A DNA stretch of 64,000 bases from Nemopilema nomurai (Eukaryota; Cnidaria; Scyphozoa; Rhizostomeae; Rhizostomatidae). This document shows positions 37,690-51,085 of this stretch, piece by piece. The stretch covers positions 1,550,001 through 1,614,000 of the forward strand of contig ML133503.1 of assembly GCA_003864495.1 (NCBI GenBank). Reading direction: 5' to 3'. Position 1 is the stretch's first letter. Each line of letters begins with the position of its first letter. The position numbers were made by a program, and so were the translations under genes. The notes beneath the pieces were generated by a model that had not been told where the DNA came from, searched no databases, and saw only the letters and a program-made list of their open reading frames with translations.

Positions 37690-38454
37690 AATGTTAAGCT
37701 ATCTAAAAGCAAAGATATGAAGTTATTATATGCAATAATCTTGTACCATGTCATTTTCAGCTACATTGTTTCACCTCAAAGAGAATTCATGCTGAGATAT
37801 AAGGAAGCCAATGTTATGGAAGTTAAGGAGGAATGTGATTCTTAATATTGTTCGATATTGAGGTTTTAGTAGGACAAGAAACACTGTTTCTTTTTTAGGA
37901 TCTTTTTACGTTTATTTTCTTTCCTTCGAAATAGTTGAAGCCCTAAAATACAGAAAAAATCTCAGAATTAGAGCAGATGTCAAATAAAATGCCTATCGTT
38001 ACGTCTTTTTTATGAATTACTTTGCTTCGTTAATCGGTTTCTTGCTTCTCTCTCCAATTGGCAACCTAAGCTCATTTTGGAAATTTTAGGTACATTGCGG
38101 ATAATTTCCAAGGGAACCCCAAATGCGTATAGGACATTGGCGCAGGAAAGGCTGGGAATATTACAACCGGGTTTATCACTATCATTTCAGAGCTATTCGG
38201 GTAGTTCCCTCTGAATAAAGCCACAATAATCTAGAAAGCAACCCTTGAGCCTTCAGAACTTGCTACGTAGGTGATTCCAGTACAGATTATTCTACTTATT
38301 CCAATATTTTCGAGTTTCCCATTTTTTCAGGTCTTCGCCAGTCTAGAATTTATTAACATTGCGTTTCTTATACAAGGGATTGCGGGATATTACTGTACAA
38401 AACTTTTTCAGTGCTTCACATAAACTTGGACATTGCCGAATCTAAATTTAAAAC
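37690..38454. other. Spacer between the two oppositely oriented arrays
   Basis: About 765 bp of AT-rich sequence without exons or tandem structure that I can see. Confidence 0.5.
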
Positions 38455-38457
38455 TTC

Positions 38458-39130
38458 CATTTCAGTGTTTTACTTAGACTGGGCATTCCAGTACCAAAAT
38501 TTGGCACATTTCGCCCAATCGCCATAACATTCACAAACCACACTGATCTTCATTAGACATCGATGAATAACCAAAAGAGAATATGCTTTGAAAACAGCAA
38601 ACAAAAAGGTGCAAGTTTTCTTCCATTTCAGTGTTTTACTTAGACTGGGCATTCCAGTACCAAAATTTGGCACATGTTGCCCAATCGCCATAACATCCCA
38701 CAAACCACACTGATCTTCGTTAGACATCGATGAATGACCAAAAGAGAGTATGATTTGAAAACGACAAACAAAAAGGTGCAAGTTTTCTTCCATTTCAGTG
38801 TTTTACTTAGACTGGGCATTCCAGTACCAAAATTTGGCACATGTCGCCCAATCGCCATAACATCCCACAAACCACACTGATCTTCATTAGACATCAATGA
38901 ATAACCAAAAGAGAATATGCTTTGAAAAAGTAACAAACAAAAGTGTATTGTTTCAGTGTTTTACTTAGACTGGGCATTGCAGTTCCTCATTTTGGCACAT
39001 GTCGTCCACTTGCCATAACACCCTTCAAATAACACTGTTCTTCAATAACCAAAAGAAAATTTGCATTGAAAAAGTAAGAAGAACAGAAATGTACAAGTTT
39101 TTCCACCATTTCATAGTTTCACATAGACAG
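38458..39130 (-). repeat. 167-bp tandem repeat, 4 copies in reverse orientation plus a degenerate end
   Basis: The reverse-complement key word (GGGCATTCCAGTACC) occurs at 38481, 38647 and 38814, and in degenerate form at 38972. The first three units are close to those of the direct array; the fourth and a partial fifth (39096-39130) are decayed. With the array at 36105-37675 this forms an inverted structure with a spacer of about 765 bp. Confidence 0.95.
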
Positions 39131-39767
39131 GATATGTAAATTAAATGAATTTTTAAGCTAAGATTATAATGAGTTCAAATAAGTCACAGGCCAGTTTTTT
39201 TCAGATTAGTCTTTTATTCTAGTTTCACAAAAATATGCTCATATATTCAGCTGAAAATACTATATCCTAAAGAACTAACATATGATGCCATGCAAATGCC
39301 ATTAACTTTTTTCTCTGCTCCAATGTCATTTCATTTAGCTTTTAGCTCTTTTTATCTCCCTCACCACTTAAAAAAGTTGTTTAGTTCTGCCGCCCCTACC
39401 AATTTTATTACTTAAATTTGAAAAGTTAGAAACAAAATTAAATAGTGCCTAGGTTTTATGGAAGTTGAATAGAATTTACTTTTGACAATTTCCTGAACTA
39501 AAAATTCATCACTTTGAAAAACAGGGTTCTGAAATGGCTTGTTTTTCATGACGTCAATTAACAGACTTGGCTATCTCTTAAAAGTGTGTTCATGCACCCA
39601 CTTTCTTCTGGAACCACCAAGTTATAATTTGCTTCTGAGAAACAAAAGGGTAATTCTAAGTTTAAATACACGAATTTTTTCTAAATAGGTTTTGTGCTCT
39701 GAAGGCGCCTTGAATAGTATTCTTCAAATAGTTTGGAGCGTACATCCACCATGTATTTAGGGCTTTT

Positions 39768-40992
39768 TGGCAGAATAAGGAAACAGAAAGCAAACCCTTT
39801 AGTAGGATCGTTTTGATAGCTGATAATCATCAACAACAAATTGTATGGTATTATAATCATAAATTTATTGATGTATATTACATATTTGTGTTCATATATT
39901 AGTTTTAATTATTAAATTGATAGAGTCATTAAGTTTTTAATGAAAAAGAGTTATAGCTTCCTCATTATTATTTGTAAAAAGAGGAAATGAGAGCATCCAT
40001 CATAATCTCAACTTCTAATCAAAACAAGATTCTTTCAAGTTTTCCTGTAAACATCCGACTTTGGAAATCATCTGATTTTGTCTTGTTTGTGAATGCAATA
40101 AGCAATGAGCTAAAAATAAACAAATAGATGGAAATATTTATTCAATGCTGTGTCAGGGTGAGTGACCATTATTTGCCCAATTTAGGTACTAGAATTTCCA
40201 GCTATGTGTAACACTGAAAGGGTAAAAAATTGGCTTATTTCTATTTGTTATTTATCAAAGCATCTTAGAGGCAGCTTATTGGAATAAAAAATGTACTGCA
40301 ATTCAAATTGTTAATGGAGACCATTTTGTTTAAACCATCACTAGTGCAAAAAATACCAAATTTGCGTTGGACAACGAAATTCTTTCTCACCTCTGGAATC
40401 AGTACATTCGTGTTCAGGGTATTCCTGCTGGAAACTGACACTTTAGCGTACTTGGATGGAAAGCTTGCAGTTTTCACGTATAATGTAGTTTCTAATAACA
40501 TCTTCCTGGAAAAATCGCACAAGAGCTATAGGATGACGTTTTTAGTCAAAATTTTACTGCTATCGCATACGATATTGCTTTCAAGGTGATTTAGAAAAAA
40601 TTACAGGATAACCACTAGAAAAGGACCTTAAAACAATTCCACCAAAAATATAAAAATACAAGTGGAGAATTCATATCCTTAAAAAGGTTTTTCGAAAAAA
40701 AATCTTAGGCCGTTGCAACTTACCCAAGGAGGATGCGTTACTTGTATCGCTGCTTCGTCATGGTTAACTGCAGTGGGATGCACAACATTTTCTTCGTCTG
40801 TGTTGATTGTTTCAGTTCATACGAACCACAATTGAGTAACTGAGTGAAAGATTGTTTCGGTGTCTCATTGGCAAATGCTGTTAAATGAACAAACTTGGGA
40901 ATGTCTGGCCTCCTATTGGCAAAGGAGATATTAAGATACGAGGTTTTCGTTGGGTGGATAAATCCCTAAATCAGGGATGTTTTATACCTCAA
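39768..40992 (+). repeat. Left arm of a long inverted repeat (at least 1225 bp)
   Basis: The whole stretch is matched, reversed and nearly base for base, by 62775-64000. The match is lost after TTTATACCTCAA at 40992, just before a hAT-like terminus. Because the right arm leaves the window, the outer limit is unknown. It contains a diverged single copy of the 167-bp unit (40165-40265). Mirrored open frames of 93 and 85 codons (40308-40589 plus, 40265-40522 minus) are present but match nothing I know. Confidence 0.95.
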
Positions 40993-40995
40993 AAA

Positions 40996-41471
40996 CAGTG
41001 GCGGCGCCAGCCACTAAATTTTGGGGAGGATTTCCGGTAGGGGCGAAGCCCCTGAAAAACTCTGGGGGTCTGAAAAATTTTTTGGACCAGGCCCTCTACT
41101 TTCTCTGAGACAGAAGCTGATTTATTTAATATATGGGGGAACTACACTAAAAATCACTCTATTTTATACGAATCTTCAATTCGAAAAACGTAAAGAATTC
41201 CTTAATTTGGGAAAAGCATACTGTACAATGGAATCTTGCGATGATTTGCAAGTTTAAAAACTTCTACAAGTTTTTCCAGCTCAATTTCATCAGCAATGTC
41301 TCTTTCTGTGCTTATCTGAATTAGATCTTCAAGCCTTTCAGGCAACATAGCAGCTCGCAAATAATTGTTGATAATTTTTACTTTACTATGAGTACGCTCG
41401 CACGATGCGGCAGTTACAGGTGAAGTAGCGACCATGCAGATGCGCTTGAACAAGGTGACTACTTGAATCAC
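40996..41471 (-). pseudogene. hAT transposase C-terminal remnant with one terminal repeat
   Basis: The minus strand from about 41471 to 41202 encodes VVTLFKRICMVATSPVTAAS, CERTHSKVKIINNYLRAAM and PERLEDLIQI. This is the dimerisation region of hAT transposases, whose consensus has P-x-T-x-A-x-x-E-R and K-x-x-L/N-R-x-x-M. About 200 bp further, the sequence CAGTGGCGGCGCCAG at 40996-41010 is a typical hAT terminal inverted repeat. The catalytic DDE part and the other terminus are absent, so this is a truncated 3' part of an element. It abuts the left arm of the long inverted repeat. Confidence 0.8.
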
Positions 41472-42708
41472 AACATGTTATGGCGACAAATTTAGTATTT
41501 GCAGAGGCATCTTTCTTTCCCCTTAATTAAAACATGGAAGGAAACGGTCAAACAAACAGTATTTTCTCCTTGAATTTAGAATAATTAGAAAATCGGAAGC
41601 GTCCTCTCCAGTCCTCTCCGTGGTGCCTCCGGGTGAAAACTCCGACAATTAGCAATTCATTCATTTTATTAGCATCCTTTCAGGGGCACCGAAAAAAATC
41701 CGATAAGGCCAGGACTATACTGACAAAATGTTTCCTCAATACATTCCTTGAAGACTTTTCAACTACCCATGCTGCATATACTGCAACAGTTGATACTACA
41801 ATATAACGAATGAATCTGTAAACCAAACAAAACAAATTACACGAAACAGTTTATATAAGCAAAAGTACACCTTCAATTCCAACACAAGCTATTCTTCTAA
41901 CAAAAATTGCTGAATATAAATCGCTATGAGAAAGCAACTTACCTATTTCTACCCTGCAAGTTGCGTTCTACTAGGCAATAAACGCGTTAGTGTTTAACGC
42001 AAAAGCTTTTCCTTGGCAAGTTTTAAGACCCACAACGATCTTTATAGCCAGAAGGTTTTTGCACAAAGTTGTTAATCACTGCTGTTAATCATGTGTTGAA
42101 TAACCGCAACATCTTCACATAACTGCGACGCATATGGTGTCATACTCAGGAGCAGGACCAGATACAGGGCTGCCCTAGTATAGACCATCCATGTCAGTAT
42201 GGCGCACCTGTTGAAGCTTACTTTGGCTGTAAGTGTAAAATATATCTTGAAGCAAAAAAGCTTATTTTCAGAACCGTGATTTCTTTGGTTTTCTCTATTT
42301 ATTTTCACTGATATAAAGCAGTACTTTCCAAGCTCTACTTGCCCTCTTTATTCCTCAGTTGACCATCGTTCTTTTGCGCATTTTTCAACTGGGATGCTAG
42401 ATTTTTAATTGCAAACAGTCAATCTATATCAGCACACATCGTTATATAATATATGCTTGTTGCAAAATGCTGTTTTACCAACTCTTTTAACCTCTGGGTT
42501 TGTGTCCAACATACTGAGCCATTCATCGGCATGTGAAGTCATGAAATTCTTAACTTATTGTGGGGAAGTAAGAACAACTCTGGTTAGAAATAAGAAAAAT
42601 GGAACAGGAGGATTCTCGGTCAGGTCATTGGTGACGTAGAAGTTACCCCCAAACAATCACATTTCAAAACAACAGAAAACATATGACAGAGAAGAGGCGT
42701 TACAGCAG
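41472..42708. other. No gene recognised
   Basis: AT-rich sequence. A minus-strand reading near 42185-42072 begins with a hydrophobic run (ALYLVLLLSM) but ends after 38 codons and has no clear splice partner, so it is not called. Confidence 0.4.
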
Positions 42709-42902
42709 CTAAAAACTACGTGTACTTTGAGGCCTCGGCACCGCGGACGAAGGGACACAAGGCGTGGCTGCGTAGCCCGGCATTTGCGCCGTCCACTGGC
42801 CGTTGCCTGCAGTTCTGGTATCACATGTACGGCTATAATGTGGGCACGCTGAACGTGCTTGTTTACTCGAATGGGTCATGGTCAACTCCACTGTATTCAT
42901 AA
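42709..42902 (+). pseudogene. MAM-domain fragment (solo exon or relic)
   Basis: The reading starts after the acceptor-like TTACAGCAG and gives NYVYFEASAPRTKGH, then WLRSPAF, then CLQFWYHMYGYNVGTLNVLV. This is the central part of a MAM domain, whose family consensus includes A-x-L-x-S-P and CLxFWYHMYG. A stop follows PLYS and no good donor precedes it. The N-terminal part of a MAM domain and partner exons were not found within reach. It is markedly more GC-rich than its surroundings. It could be a relic or an exon of an unrecognised gene. Confidence 0.7.
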
Positions 42903-44051
42903 CACGCCTACAGCTAGAATTGATGCAGCAAATTTAAGCAACACAGCAACATGGATAACTCACAATAATAGCGTGAAAGCCTCTGAAGCATCTCAGCTAA
43001 GAAGCAGGAACGGGCTATGCATTTAGCTAAAAAGACAAACATTTGTTTCATAAAAGCCTATCTGCCAATTGAGAAACTACCTGAATAGGATACACTTTGA
43101 AAAGTCGGAGCAGTTGTAAGATCGTTGAACGCAACAGTAGCCACATACAACGGCGGGCGGCGGGTCTCAAACGAAATTGAGGCTTTTCGCGCCTTGTAGC
43201 TTACAAAGGAAGAGAACGACAGTTAAATCGTGCCTTCACTTTCTCTCTTAATCAAATACCCTGATTTTTAATCGCTGCCAACCTAAAGGCAACGCAAACT
43301 TGAAACAGCCGCCTCTTACCATGGAAATCAAGTGGATGGAAATTAAAGTTCACCTATCATATGCAGCTTTCAGTCTTATCTAATACTTTTGTCTTCCATT
43401 TACAACCGGAGTTGAGTAATTGGAAAAAAATGGTTCTCTAGTTTTAAAGAGTGCATTTATTTTCAATAGTTTGTGGAAGAAAGTTTGATTTCAATTGCCG
43501 TCACTCCTGAGGTTCCTTACTTTAACCAACTTTTCTCAAAAGTTTCTATAACGAGCTGTTTAAGGAAACGAAGTGATTTTTTCTGTAAGTTACCAGCATT
43601 CATTGTTATCAAAATGATACGCTTATGCTGCCAAATATAATCTTAAAAAACTTAAGTAAAAGAGTTCAAAAACTTCTGAGCCGTAGGTATGTGTACCGTA
43701 GATGGAATTCTTGAGGACGCTTTGAGACAGTGCCTTCATTCGACAAGTGACTGCAAGTGTAATGTCCAGCAAGGTACTTTGCTTCTCAACAAATACATGC
43801 AACACTGCAACAGAAACCTATCAGCACTTATAAAAAAGAGACACTAGTTGGTTGTTGCAACATGCATTGCGTATAAGTGGCGGGAAACGCGAAACGTAGA
43901 AGGAACGACACTTTGGCCTTCAAACCGGAACACTTTCAGATATCAGTGAAAGGCAGACTCCTTATCACAATAGATGCATTAGGAATAATCATTTGCAACA
44001 ATCATTACAAAATATTTCTAGCTAAATTGAAAAACAGTCCAAGGGTTCAAG
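42903..44051. other. No gene recognised
   Basis: Sequence between the MAM fragment and the end of NPEPL1. The part nearest 44051 is presumably the NPEPL1 3' UTR. Nothing else is recognisable. Confidence 0.4.
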
Positions 44052-47000
44052 CTATAGTAGCCTGGGTGCAATGGACTTCAGCAGCGGATTCTTCGAGTGC
44101 GCCCCGAACAGGGCGGCCAGTAGCGCAACCCCGTATCCCGTCGCTCGTTCACCCTGCAAACAAAACACACCTCGTGAACTGAGTTGCTGGGAAAGACCTT
44201 CCGCCTCAAACTGATTTGCAAAAAATATAATTGTTAATTATTGGGAAAGAAAGTGTATAATCTAGGTTTATTTCGTGAGCAATCCAGCGAAAATAATCGC
44301 TTTCAATGAAAAATAACGTGTCACTAGTTGCTGAAAGAAAAACATCCCAAACTGAATGAAATATGGGCCTACCCGATGCACCGGACTCGCCATATCAATA
44401 TGCAGCCATACACCGGGAAAATCAAATCCAAGGTGAGCAACTGCAAACAACAACAACAACAGTCAACGGTGGTTAAACAATAAAAACACATGTGAAGGAT
44501 GACAAATAATTCGATACAGACAGCGTTGTACAATCAAGTAGGAGTCTTTAATAGCCACGACTTGCAGCAGTAAAAACTCTTGCGTAGCTTTGCACTAAAT
44601 GTGTGTTTAGGTGGAACTTCTAAAAAAATAATTGTTAGCGCCAAAGCCTCATTAAAATATTTAAGAAGGAAAATGGAATGGTAAAGGGAAACGGATGTTG
44701 GACAAATTGAAAGACACTTACAGATAAACAGACCAGCACAGGAGCTTTGCGCATTGCCACGATTCTTGAAAATAAGAATTAATTCAAAATATAAGAATGA
44801 ATTGGACTACAGATGAAAAGAAATCCACACAAAGAGTTACCTATTTTACATATTTTGCTTTAATATTTTGCGCAACTGCTCGATCAATTTGCAAACTTTG
44901 GCTCATTTATATTCTGCCAACAAGGTTTTTTAATTCTATGAAAACATACCTTGACAGAATTCTTCATATCAGCAACAGAACTATTGAACTCTGAGAAATG
45001 CAGTTCAGGACAGAATGGCAATGGGTGCTAGAAGCAAGAAACAAAATAGTCATTTTCAAAGTGAAATTGTAACAACCAATATATGGTTATTTATTGTGCA
45101 TCACACACCAATAGCAGTGACGACAGCGGATCAAGAGTTGCATCAGAAATAACTTGTGACGTCATACTTTTTGGTGACATACGTCATACGTCATACAAAG
45201 ATAGAGGTGCATAATGTCAAAATTCAGCAGAAAGAATAACTTGGAGGAGGGGACTTCAACTAACCGCAAGATCACCGGAGTTTCTTCCAGCTTCGACGCA
45301 AGCTTTCTCATAAAGTTCATTGTTAGTCACAATGGCCGCGTGATAAATGCCAGTTGAGATGCCCTGGGCCCCAGTAAGTGTTGCCATGTCTACAATAATA
45401 CTTGCTCCCAGGTCTTTAGCAGCGTACGCCACCTGCGAAAAAGGTTTCACTTGGTCAAATAAGGACAGGCCCAAGAAAGCGAAGAGCAAAACCTAGCATA
45501 AGCCATAAAAACGAAGATTCATACTAACCCCATCAGCAAGAACAAGTCGGCCTTCCGCGTCAGTGTTATTTATTTCCACAGTTCTGTGACGGACAAAAGT
45601 TGGTAAAATCAGCACAACAATTTGGAACATCAATGCGGCAAAATAAGAAACTTGCTGCGCATAACAGACGAAAAATACCTTCTGCTAAGAATATCAAATG
45701 AACACTAATTTTGATGACAAATGCTTTAGTGCAGGCAACATGCCCAAGTCTCCATCCTAGTGCAGGTTTCACATTCTTGAGGCATTCCTATTTCCTGTGT
45801 TCTTCGGGAGGCCAACAGAAAGATTAGGCACTTCTGTTAAAATTGAATCATCAAAGTTTTAGCTTGCCACAATTATAAATTTTACCAATTTAATTGTGGA
45901 CGTCTTTCAAAACCATACTTTGTATGCATGCTCCTCTCAAACAGTGGCCACTAATAAAGAGAGCACTTTGATCGAGAAAATGAGTTACAATGATGACAAA
46001 ATATATATCTATTTGAAAAAAGGTAACAATGAAACGATAATAATAATTTCCAGAGAAATACGAGTCCCTGTGAAAGTATTGTGGGTGACATACTTTCCAG
46101 AGTAAAATTTGTGGATGTCGTCAGGCCTTGTTGCATTTGGGCCAACCGCATTTTCTGCCAGACATACAATGCAATGCAGGTTTTCTGTAAAGCCCTGCAA
46201 AAATAAAAGAATTGGTGTCAGAAGAGTAAAGACTAACAGAAATTAATGTTTCTAATGCAAAGAGTTCAATAATTACAACAGCTTTTAAATGCAGTAAAAG
46301 AGCAGATTTCAAGAACATACTGCTGTGACGGCGGCTTTGAAGGCACCAAGGACACCAGCAGCTCCTCCACAGTCCCTCTTCATTCCAGGCATATGGACCT
46401 GAACAAGAAACAAGTTTACATGTATTTTACTTCAATTGACCAGTCATTATTTTTATTTTGTGAAAAAAATTGGATTGCTGAATGTCTCAGGGAAAATTTT
46501 TGAAGAAACAACGACAAATTTTGGTGTTTTGTTGTCTTCAACTAATTTTTGCCCCAACCCCCTCTTCATATCATTACTCTGGGGTTTGAGATAGCCAACA
46601 AGGATCTTTTGTTACTTGATGTTAACATACCTTATCTTTAATTGACAAGCCACCTGTGTCATAAACGATGCCTTTGCCAACCCAGGCAATGTCTTTTGTT
46701 GCACCAACTGGTTTGTGGCTGAGAACTGCCAATGCAGGTGGACTTGTGGCAGCCTTTCCAACTCCATAAATGCCTTTGGAAACATGAAAACCATGCTTTA
46801 AATGCCTTGTTGCACAAAATCCTAATCACAAAAACTAATAAAAGATCTTTCCACTTGTACATATATTTACCCATAAAGGAATGGTTTGCGAGTTGTGACA
46901 CACATTTTATCCCTCAACTTCCTAAATGAATGCTGGGTTGGATTACAAGTTTCCTATTTAACATTCATATTTCTATATACTGTAACCTCCTTAAAAAGCT

Positions 47001-50000
47001 GTTAAACATTAAAAAATCAGCATGACATTCTTTCTAAAATAGCAAATTACACAATGTCACCATGTAACTTTTGGGATCTAGCAGAGTTAAAGTCAAGAAG
47101 AGACAAAAAAACTAACTACACCACAATATCTTAGAAGCATATAAACCCTAAGTCATATGGCACTAATCTTGTCAATAATTTTGTGAACAAGAGGCCTACA
47201 TGCCTTGTACCACAAACCTGGCGACTGGAACTATCCAGTAGCCATGTAATACAGCCCTACTACAATCACATTTCAATGAACATGCGACACAGATTAAAAA
47301 ATTACAGCACCTTTTGAAAAAAATAAAGATTCAATAATGAAGCTATGGGAAGTGACCAGTCATCCAAACCAATTATTTCATTTAAGCCGTTCACTAAAGA
47401 GAGATAAATGATTGAAAATTTACCTCCAAAGCCCCTTTCTTGAAGATCATCACCTTTAATTATCATTGGCTCAATACCCAATTCAGCTCCAACAGCTTTG
47501 ACTTCCTGGCAAAATAAAATTACAGCACTTTCACTTTTGAAATCCACAATTACAAGAGGTTGGTTACATTAACTTCACTTGTACTTAAACTTACTACCTA
47601 TTACAAAAGTTAATGAAAAAAAGGTAACATTTTTTTGTCCAACTTGAAATATTGAAATAGATTGAAATAGATGTGCAAAACAAAACCAAAATCAAAATAA
47701 TCAATAAAGATACCTCCAAGAATGCAAGAGTGTTCATCTCACTGCATGGAGCATCAACAATCTTTGCAGCAAGTCTAACAGAATCAGATGCTGCATTTAG
47801 AAATGTGACTTCATCTTCACTCAAAGGGTCAAGACCATTATTTTTATCATCACCAACAAATAGAAACTCCACAGTCAGCTTTCTCTGGTGACATACTCTA
47901 TTTTGATTTCTTGTGGTCTTTCGGTTATACAGTGGGTATGCCCTTGGTACAGCCATTGCAAGTGGAAAGCAAAAGTGTCTTTGGCAAACTATCTACAAGA
48001 AATTATTCAACAATTAGATGAAATGCTACTCTGATGTGGAGATAAAAATTATCTTGAAATTTACTTATCATCATTCTAAGGAGAAGTATAGTACAAATTT
48101 ATTGAATTTGCTTTTAATTTTAAACTATACACCAAACTGGCATCAAAAACAAATTAGAAATGCTAATAATACAAATATTTGCAATGCCTAATACTTTTCA
48201 AATGACAGAACCTCTAATTCATATCTCAAATTTATACAGTCAAGTATGTATATAAGTATCTTGAAAATCATTGAACACGGTATCACAAACAGTATCACCA
48301 CATGTAAACAAACAACGTACAATAATGCTTTCTTGTTCACCAGGTTGTAGTGAAGTTTTAATGAGCTGAGTCAGTGAATGAGGGAACATAGGAGCATTGT
48401 GTCTGCTTCCATTATTTGGGAGAGATGCCAACACAAAGTTACGTCCACAAAGTTGAACACTGTCTGTTTGGCCAGGCTCTAATGAAACTAGTGCATTCTC
48501 AAAGCCCTGAAATCAAAATTTCAAAGAGAAGGTTAACAAAAAAAGAAGCCCTTTTTCATTAATTAGTAACTCAAGAAAAGTAACAGCTCAAACATGAATA
48601 TATTACAAGCCAGTGCTCTTGGAATAAAACGAGAATTACCTTCGGTAAAGTGTCACACCCTTTTGCCGAACATATTAAAGAATAACAGAACTTTGAAAAT
48701 TGTTATCTCAAAAACGATTGGAGATAATTTGCTTAAATATGGGGAATTTTGATAATTAACAAAACTAAAGAGATTAGCAAATCTGTGAATTAAGGGTGAC
48801 AGACCCTGGTTGATTTGACATGGAGTGACCCATTAGTTGTCTAAGTGCCACTTTCAAAATGACCCTAATTCAAAAGGACCTGAAATGTCTGATGTATGAG
48901 ATAACAAGAAAGTGTACCATTTTCACTGGAAACATTGATACTTATGAAGATATCATCATAGTATAAGTTTAAAAGCTTTCAAAAAAGCCTTTGCAACAAG
49001 AAACAATGTCTAAAACAAATGTATAATTTGGACTGTAACTTCAGAAGTCTAGAAAAGGCCGAAAATTTTTAAAGCACACAAGTATGCTACTCTGACTAGA
49101 TTAACCACAGGGAGGTTCCAAGCTTTCTGACTTTGGCACTACTTGAAATCTCTGATAGTAAAGCCTCGTTCCAGCAAGTGTTACTAATTATTGAATATTC
49201 TGTTACTAAGTCTATTCAAGTGTTACTAATTTAACTCATAAACAAAGGTTAGTTTTCTTTTAATTTTTTGTATTCAGCTTCCATGAAATGGTGCAGTGCG
49301 AATTTTCGGGACTTTGAACTTTAGGTTACATTGCATGTTTTGTACAGTTATGAAATCAAAGATGTTCATCAAGAAAAATGTTGGCAATTTTATCCAATTT
49401 TTGAGGAGTCATATCTTTCAAACAGTTTGGAGTAAGGACCCAAAAGTGGCAGTTTTTTCTTTTCTCTAAATAGGGAATATGTGAGCCAAATTTCATGAAA
49501 ATCTGAAATGTTGGACCTTCATGCATGTCTCATTTTTACATGAAACCTGTTGCTTGAATATGACCAAATGTGGTAAATAGCTGTGTTAACTGCTTAAGTT
49601 TGATAAATGTGTTTCTGAACTGCAAAATTCAATATCATTTTAATAGTTACCTCTTTTGCAATGAAGCCCCTTAAACACTGCTTTTTTTGCTCTTTCTAGT
49701 TATCAGGTGTTACCCTTTGCAGTGTATTGAACATCCTTTAACTTTTATTTTCTGTCTGACCATGAAGTTTAAAATTTTAACGTTTTCATGGCACGGAAAA
49801 ATTTTTGGAGGCCGGAACTTGAAAATGGCATATTACCTGCTGCACACCAGAGGGGACCTTATCAATATTTTCATTGTCTGGAAATTGATTATTTCGTCGA
49901 CAGCGTTAGTCAAATCTTCAAACAAACATCTGTATTTAACATCTGCACAAATACCCGATAGATAACGGGATTATTGACTTTTTAAAAAAATTGACAGTTT

Positions 50001-50328
50001 CAGAAATAACAGAGCAGACCGTTGTATTTCCCTCTTTCCGCAAACGTCATTAGCATCTAAATTCCATGGTCCTCTCAGAACTTAACTTCGTAGATATTTT
50101 TGCAAGCCAAACTAATGCACTTTCAACAATATGAACAGAGTAAGTTCCTCAAACTAAGCTACAAAGTTATCAAATTACCTGTTTATCCACCTTCGTCTCA
50201 AGTTTACAAGCAATATCATCAACATTTACACGCCTCAGGTTTGCAAGTTGGCCAACAATCAAGCAGTGTGTGTTAGGTGAAGGCTTCTGCAATCCCGAGA
50301 CAAACGATATTTCTACAGGACGGGACAT
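44052..50328 (-). CDS. NPEPL1: Probable aminopeptidase NPEPL1 (peptidase family M17)
   Basis: A two-metal leucyl-aminopeptidase-type enzyme. Thirteen exons: 50328-50179, 48506-48321, 47992-47714, 47505-47424, 46773-46631, 46398-46321, 46194-46094, 45583-45529, 45432-45265, 45027-44950, 44764-44722, 44440-44373 and 44153-44052. The coding total is 1533 nt, 510 residues, in frame (human NPEPL1 is 523). All M17 active-site residues are present: Lys266 and Asp271 in GKGIVYDTGG, Lys278 in LSIK, Asp289 in GMKRDCGGAA, and Asp348, Glu350 and Arg352 in NNTDAEGR. Other blocks typical of the NPEPL1 branch are SENEV-region EMNTLAFLE, GPNATRPDDIHKFYSGK and DMATLTGAQGISTG. It has no signal peptide, so it is probably cytosolic. 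The ATG at 50328 gives MSRPVEISFVSGLQ and is the first in frame. Confidence 0.97.
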
Positions 50329-51042
50329 TTTCGTGAAGAGAAGTGTTGGAAAGCAACTTGATGTTGCACAACTTCCTAGTCACATCTACGCCAGCACAGA
50401 CTAATCCTCCGCACAGCAGGAACGCTGCGGAGCTCTGGATTCTTTTTCTCACTTGCCTTCCTGCAAAAAACTTTCGCATAAGAAATTGTGAATTAAAAGC
50501 TAAAATTAAGAAGAATGGCATTCCAGAAACTTAAAGTCATACAATTGGGTCATAAATGATATCATGTTAACTACCGGTTGTGCAGTAGCAAGGTATTAAC
50601 TTACTCAGTTTCAAAGGAAAAACAATGAACAAATTATATCTTGCAAACCTACTTCTAGACTTGTATGCGACGAATACTACTGGTTTAATGGCCTCTACCA
50701 GGAACTTCACTCAATTCCCCAGTAAACAGCACTTCCACGCTGCAAAGCATGGTAGGCTTTCTATCCTCGTTTGTATCTATCACTGTTAACATAGATATAG
50801 AAATCACCTCAAGTTGGGAACTTCTGTAGTGACTCCTTTGTTTACTTTCCATTGTCACACCATGTCATGCTGACACATCTTTTCTCGCTCCCCAGCCTAG
50901 AATTGTCCATCCTCATTACATCACCATTTCATCATCGTCTCTTATCCCTCGTCAGCAAATTTATTCTTAGATTTATCAGTATAATTGTAAAGTAAGTCAG
51001 AGTCAGTCAGAGACAAAGCTACAGAACTCAACAGGCAACGCG

Positions 51043-51044
51043 TC

Positions 51045-51083
<39 letters not shown>
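51043..51083. repeat. (CT)n microsatellite
   Basis: About 40 bases of CT dinucleotide, interrupted once by CTAT near the right end. Confidence 0.97.

Positions 51084-51085
<2 letters not shown>

Noticed and set aside
36248..37697. Many overlapping ORFs of 67-134 codons with repeated GLWDVMAIG and FGTGMPSLSK peptides
   Set aside because: They arise from the 167-bp array read in shifting frames; the unit is not a multiple of three and indels change frame between copies.
40265..40589. Mirrored ORFs of 93 and 85 codons conserved in both arms of the inverted repeat
   Set aside because: They overlap each other on opposite strands and are conserved because the whole arm is near-identical. No family similarity recognised.
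42072..42185. Signal-peptide-like start MVYTRAALYLVLLLSM on the minus strand
   Set aside because: The frame ends after 38 codons with no convincing donor or following exon.
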